From assembly GCA_024693845.1 (NCBI GenBank), contig JAILKJ010000067.1:1-64000 (forward strand): a stretch of 64,000 nt of DNA. The letters are read 5' to 3'. Below the pieces are notes generated by a model, which saw nothing but the letters and a program-made list of their open reading frames with translations, was not told the origin of the DNA and ran no database searches. Position 1 is the stretch's first letter; each line of letters begins with the position of its first letter. Of this stretch, positions 63,092 through 64,000 are shown piece by piece. This DNA comes from Lachnospiraceae bacterium. GTDB taxonomy: Bacteria; Bacillota; Clostridia; Lachnospirales; Lachnospiraceae. Made by a program: the position numbers and the translations under genes.

Positions 63092-63775
63092 TTAAATATC
63101 TGCTCTCGTGGTCTCTTTGATGGTCACCAGAGACTTCTTGGGGCCGGGTACGGAACCCTTTACCAAAAGAAGATTCTTGTCTGCATCAACTCTTACGACC
63201 TCAAGGTTTTGAACAGTAACCTTTACGGAACCCATGTGACCGGGCATTCCCTTACCCTTGAATACCTTGGAAGGGGAAGAGCAGGCACCGTTGGAACCCT
63301 GATGACGGTGGAACTTGGAACCGTGCTTCATGGGACCTCTGTGCTGACCAAGTCTCTTGATCGCACCCTGGAATCCTTTACCCTTGGAGATCGCGGTTGC
63401 ATCTACATGATCGCCCTCGACAAAAATGTCTGCCTTGATCTCCTGTGCCAGCTGATACTCAGCGGCATTCTCAAACTTGAACTCGCGAAGATATCTCTTT
63501 GCGCCTGTTCCCGCCTTGTCAAAATGACCTTTCAGCGGCTTGTTAACACCATGTCTGTGTGCGATCTCTTTCTTACCGCCCTTATCCTTGGTGATAACCT
63601 TTTCCTTCTTGTCTTCAAAGCCCACCTGAACCGCATCATAGCCGTCGTTCTCAGCAGTCTTGATCTGCGTTACTACGCAGGGACCTGCGGAAAGCACGGT
63701 TACGGGGATCAGAGATCCGTCTTCCTGGAAGATCTGGGTCATGCCGACCTTCGTTGCCAAAATAGCTTTCTTCAT
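63092..63775 (-). CDS. rplC: Ribosomal protein L3
   Basis: 227 residues. [20 protein letters not shown] and the peptidyl-transferase loop [20 protein letters not shown] are invariant. The start at 63775 has a perfect AAGGAGG 5 nt upstream; the frame stays open further upstream without a better site. In most Firmicutes rpsJ (S10) lies just before it, but no S10 3' end is seen in the 225 bp that remain, which are taken up by palindromes. Confidence 0.98.
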   Translation of the reverse strand: MKKAILATKVGMTQIFQEDGSLIPVTVLSAGPCVVTQIKTAENDGYDAVQVGFEDKKEKVITKDKGGKKEIAHRHGVNKPLKGHFDKAGTGAKRYLREFKFENAAEYQLAQEIKADIFVEGDHVDATAISKGKGFQGAIKRLGQHRGPMKHGSKFHRHQGSNGACSSPSKVFKGKGMPGHMGSVKVTVQNLEVVRVDADKNLLLVKGSVPGPKKSLVTIKETTRADI

Positions 63776-64000
63776 ATTAACCTCCTTCATGCATCGGAAC
63801 GGAGCAAGCCGTTCATACATAATTAAATAGTTCCTTTGCGTCTTCACGAACATTCGTATTCCGCTCACTTCGTTCGCTTCTCCGTGCTTCGCACTCCGAA
63901 TACTCATGTTCGTTTGGTTCCTGCTTCGCAGTCACCCGATTCGGCTGTCCGCTCGAGTTTTTCCGTGCGAGCACGAAAACTCTCCCATCCATCCGAATCA
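63776..64000. repeat. Palindrome-rich region upstream of rplC
   Basis: No ORF is convincing. CGAACAT (63847-63853) pairs with ATGTTCG (63906-63912), then GTATTC (63856-63861) with GAATAC (63898-63903), around GTGC-TTC-GCAC (63884-63894). A second unit has GATTCGG (63938-63944) with CCGAATC (63993-63999) around GAGTTTT/AAAACTC and CGTGC-GA-GCACG. The style is that of the branched elements near rpsI and rplQ. The unit may continue past the window. Confidence 0.75.

Noticed and set aside
1-64000. rRNA and tRNA genes, insertion sequences and prophage genes
   Set aside because: None was recognised on either strand. No transposase, integrase or tRNA-like cloverleaf with a CCA end was seen.

Overview
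The window looks like a chromosome segment of a Gram-positive, low-to-mid GC member of the Clostridia, most like a Lachnospiraceae. The evidence is the order of the ribosomal cluster, the ECF transporter genes behind rplQ, the zinc-type S14, the zinc-lid adenylate kinase, the strong Shine-Dalgarno sequences, the SigA-like promoters, and a Gram-positive type IV pilus without secretin genes. All but three genes (an XRE regulator, a short-chain dehydrogenase and a VanY-like peptidase) are on the minus strand. The text below therefore runs from high to low coordinates when it follows transcription.

63.8 kb to 48.3 kb is the S10-spc-alpha ribosomal super-operon, entered at rplC: L3, L4, L23, L2, S19, L22, S3, L16, L29, S17, L14, L24, L5, S14, S8, L6, L18, S5, L30, L15, SecY, Adk, Map, IF-1, L36, S13, S11, S4, RpoA, L17. 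L36 (37 aa, GTG start) was read by eye. Behind it lies the usual Clostridial tail ecfA1-ecfA2-ecfT-truA ... rplM-rpsI, with three insertions: a divergent cell-wall peptidase, an LTA-synthase-like sulfatase overlapping truA, and a chemotaxis receptor. The 3' ends of both ribosomal transcription units (rplQ and rpsI), and the DNA upstream of rplC, carry large nested, multi-branched inverted repeats rich in GCGAAGC mini-hairpins.

38.5 kb to 29.9 kb holds smaller units. One operon has a secreted Ig-like protein, a bacterial homologue of the mitochondrial Suv3 RNA helicase, and a DUF4230 protein. A second pairs aquaporin with an MscL channel that carries a zinc ribbon. There is also a TetM/EF-G-like ribosomal GTPase fused to a YacP/Rae1-like NYN ribonuclease, and a FabG-like dehydrogenase. 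29.7 kb to 25.4 kb is an accessory locus: three membrane proteins (two acyltransferase-3-like and one GT-C/DUF6056-like), a single-pass protein, and a divergent XRE regulator.

25.3 kb to 2.4 kb is a Gram-positive type IV pilus locus. It starts with a secreted NlpC/P60 peptidoglycan hydrolase. Next comes an operon encoding a 3,179-residue protein with a class-III prepilin signal, GLUG-like repeats and three large C-terminal repeats, then a lipoprotein with a beta-helix and an LprI-like domain, and three minor pilins (one lacking Glu+5, as in GspK/PilX). The major pilin follows from its own promoter. The assembly operon is then (membrane protein)-PilD-PilC-PilM/N fusion-PilO-PilB. No PilT is visible. 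Two paralogous secreted proteins and the start of a probable hotdog thioesterase end the window.

The strongest candidates for undescribed biology are the giant pilin-like adhesin with its private minor pilins, the ribosome-GTPase/RNase fusion, the bacterial Suv3 operon, and the family of branched palindromes at ribosomal operon ends.
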